Of a DNA stretch of 5,935 nucleotides, positions 5,841-5,935 are shown piece by piece. The position numbers were made by a program, and so were the translations under genes. The first letter of the stretch is position 1; the number at the start of each line of letters is the position of its first letter. Source of the DNA: Kiritimatiellia bacterium (GTDB lineage: Bacteria > Verrucomicrobiota > Kiritimatiellia > RFP12 > UBA1067); the NCBI GenBank assembly GCA_017936245.1, contig JAGBFY010000150.1, positions 1 through 5,935 on the forward strand, given 5' to 3'. The notes beneath the pieces are model-generated. The model made no database searches and was not told where the DNA came from. It saw only the letters and a program-made list of their open reading frames with translations.

Positions 5841-5935
5841 ATGAAAATGATCAGAAAACTGATAGCGATGTTGATGGTTGCCAGCATTAATGCTGATGGT
5901 ATGTCACCATTAATGCTGAGGTGTAGTCAGTATTA
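5841..5935 (+). CDS. Start of a small signal-peptide-like ORF, cut by the window end
   Basis: An ATG at 5841 (or 5847, with GGA at 5836-5838 as a weak ribosome binding site) opens 31 codons that run off the window. The translation begins MKMIRKLIAMLMVASINA and then DGMS. A basic start, a hydrophobic run rich in Leu and Met, and an ASINA end before Asp resemble a Sec signal peptide. No family can be named from this stub. The short length, the repeat content of its DNA and the weak start signals mean it may be non-coding. Confidence 0.35.
   Translation, partial: MKMIRKLIAMLMVASINADGMSPLMLRCSQY
5885..5919. repeat. Duplicated CATTAATGCTGA, each copy with a palindromic core
   Basis: CATTAATGCTGA occurs at 5885-5896 and again at 5908-5919, a period of 23 bases, close to two helical turns. 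The first copy lies in a perfect 12-base palindrome (AGCATTAATGCT, 5883-5894). Between them ATGGT (5896-5900) and ACCAT (5906-5910) can pair around a five-base loop. They fall inside the possible signal-peptide frame, but the period is not a multiple of three, so they do not repeat at protein level. This suggests a DNA-level site or chance. Confidence 0.4.

Overview
The window reads as part of a Gram-negative, polysaccharide-degrading bacterial chromosome. A large secreted glycosidase of the GH106 (alpha-L-rhamnosidase-like) type dominates it. The glycosidase style, the absence of Shine-Dalgarno sequences at several starts and the TNDLxKA variant of thiamine pyrophosphokinase fit the Verrucomicrobiota/Kiritimatiellota-Lentisphaerota or Bacteroidota neighbourhood of gut or rumen. 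This placement is an inference from style, not a marker-based assignment.

Left part (1-3995). A 234-base leader with no supported gene carries a perfect 17-base palindrome and an extended -10 promoter element that ends seven bases before the glycosidase ATG, so the mRNA may be leaderless. The exported GH106-like enzyme (235-3336) overlaps the next gene through an ATGA stop/start. That gene is a thiamine pyrophosphokinase (3333-3995), which makes the cofactor thiamine diphosphate. The two look like one transcriptional unit, although their functions are not obviously linked.

Middle (3996-4451). About 30 bases after the kinase stop comes a decayed 3' end of a Fic/DOC-family gene (4023-4314). 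It still has a recognisable H-x-F-x-D-G-N-K-R motif but is broken by two frame changes, both at T-tracts, and has lost its 5' part. An intergenic stretch then holds an extended -10 promoter and a perfect 8+8 inverted repeat at the predicted transcription start of the next gene.

Right part (4452-5935). A HipA-like serine/threonine kinase carries a C-terminal winged helix-turn-helix, and no hipB gene is visible beside it. The DNA coding for the winged helix is bracketed by an inverted pair of a 9-base-unit repeat (AAATCCTGT / ACAGGATTT). One copy is translated inside the linker and the other supplies the last codons and the stop. This suggests the DNA-binding domain was added as a repeat-bounded cassette, or that repeats inserted on both sides of it. 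With the palindrome at its promoter, the gene looks like a self-regulating kinase in one polypeptide. The window ends inside the start of a small signal-peptide-like reading frame (5841 onward) that contains a duplicated CATTAATGCTGA.

The most unusual part is the right half: a decayed Fic toxin remnant, a fused kinase-regulator, its candidate operator and the repeat bracket.
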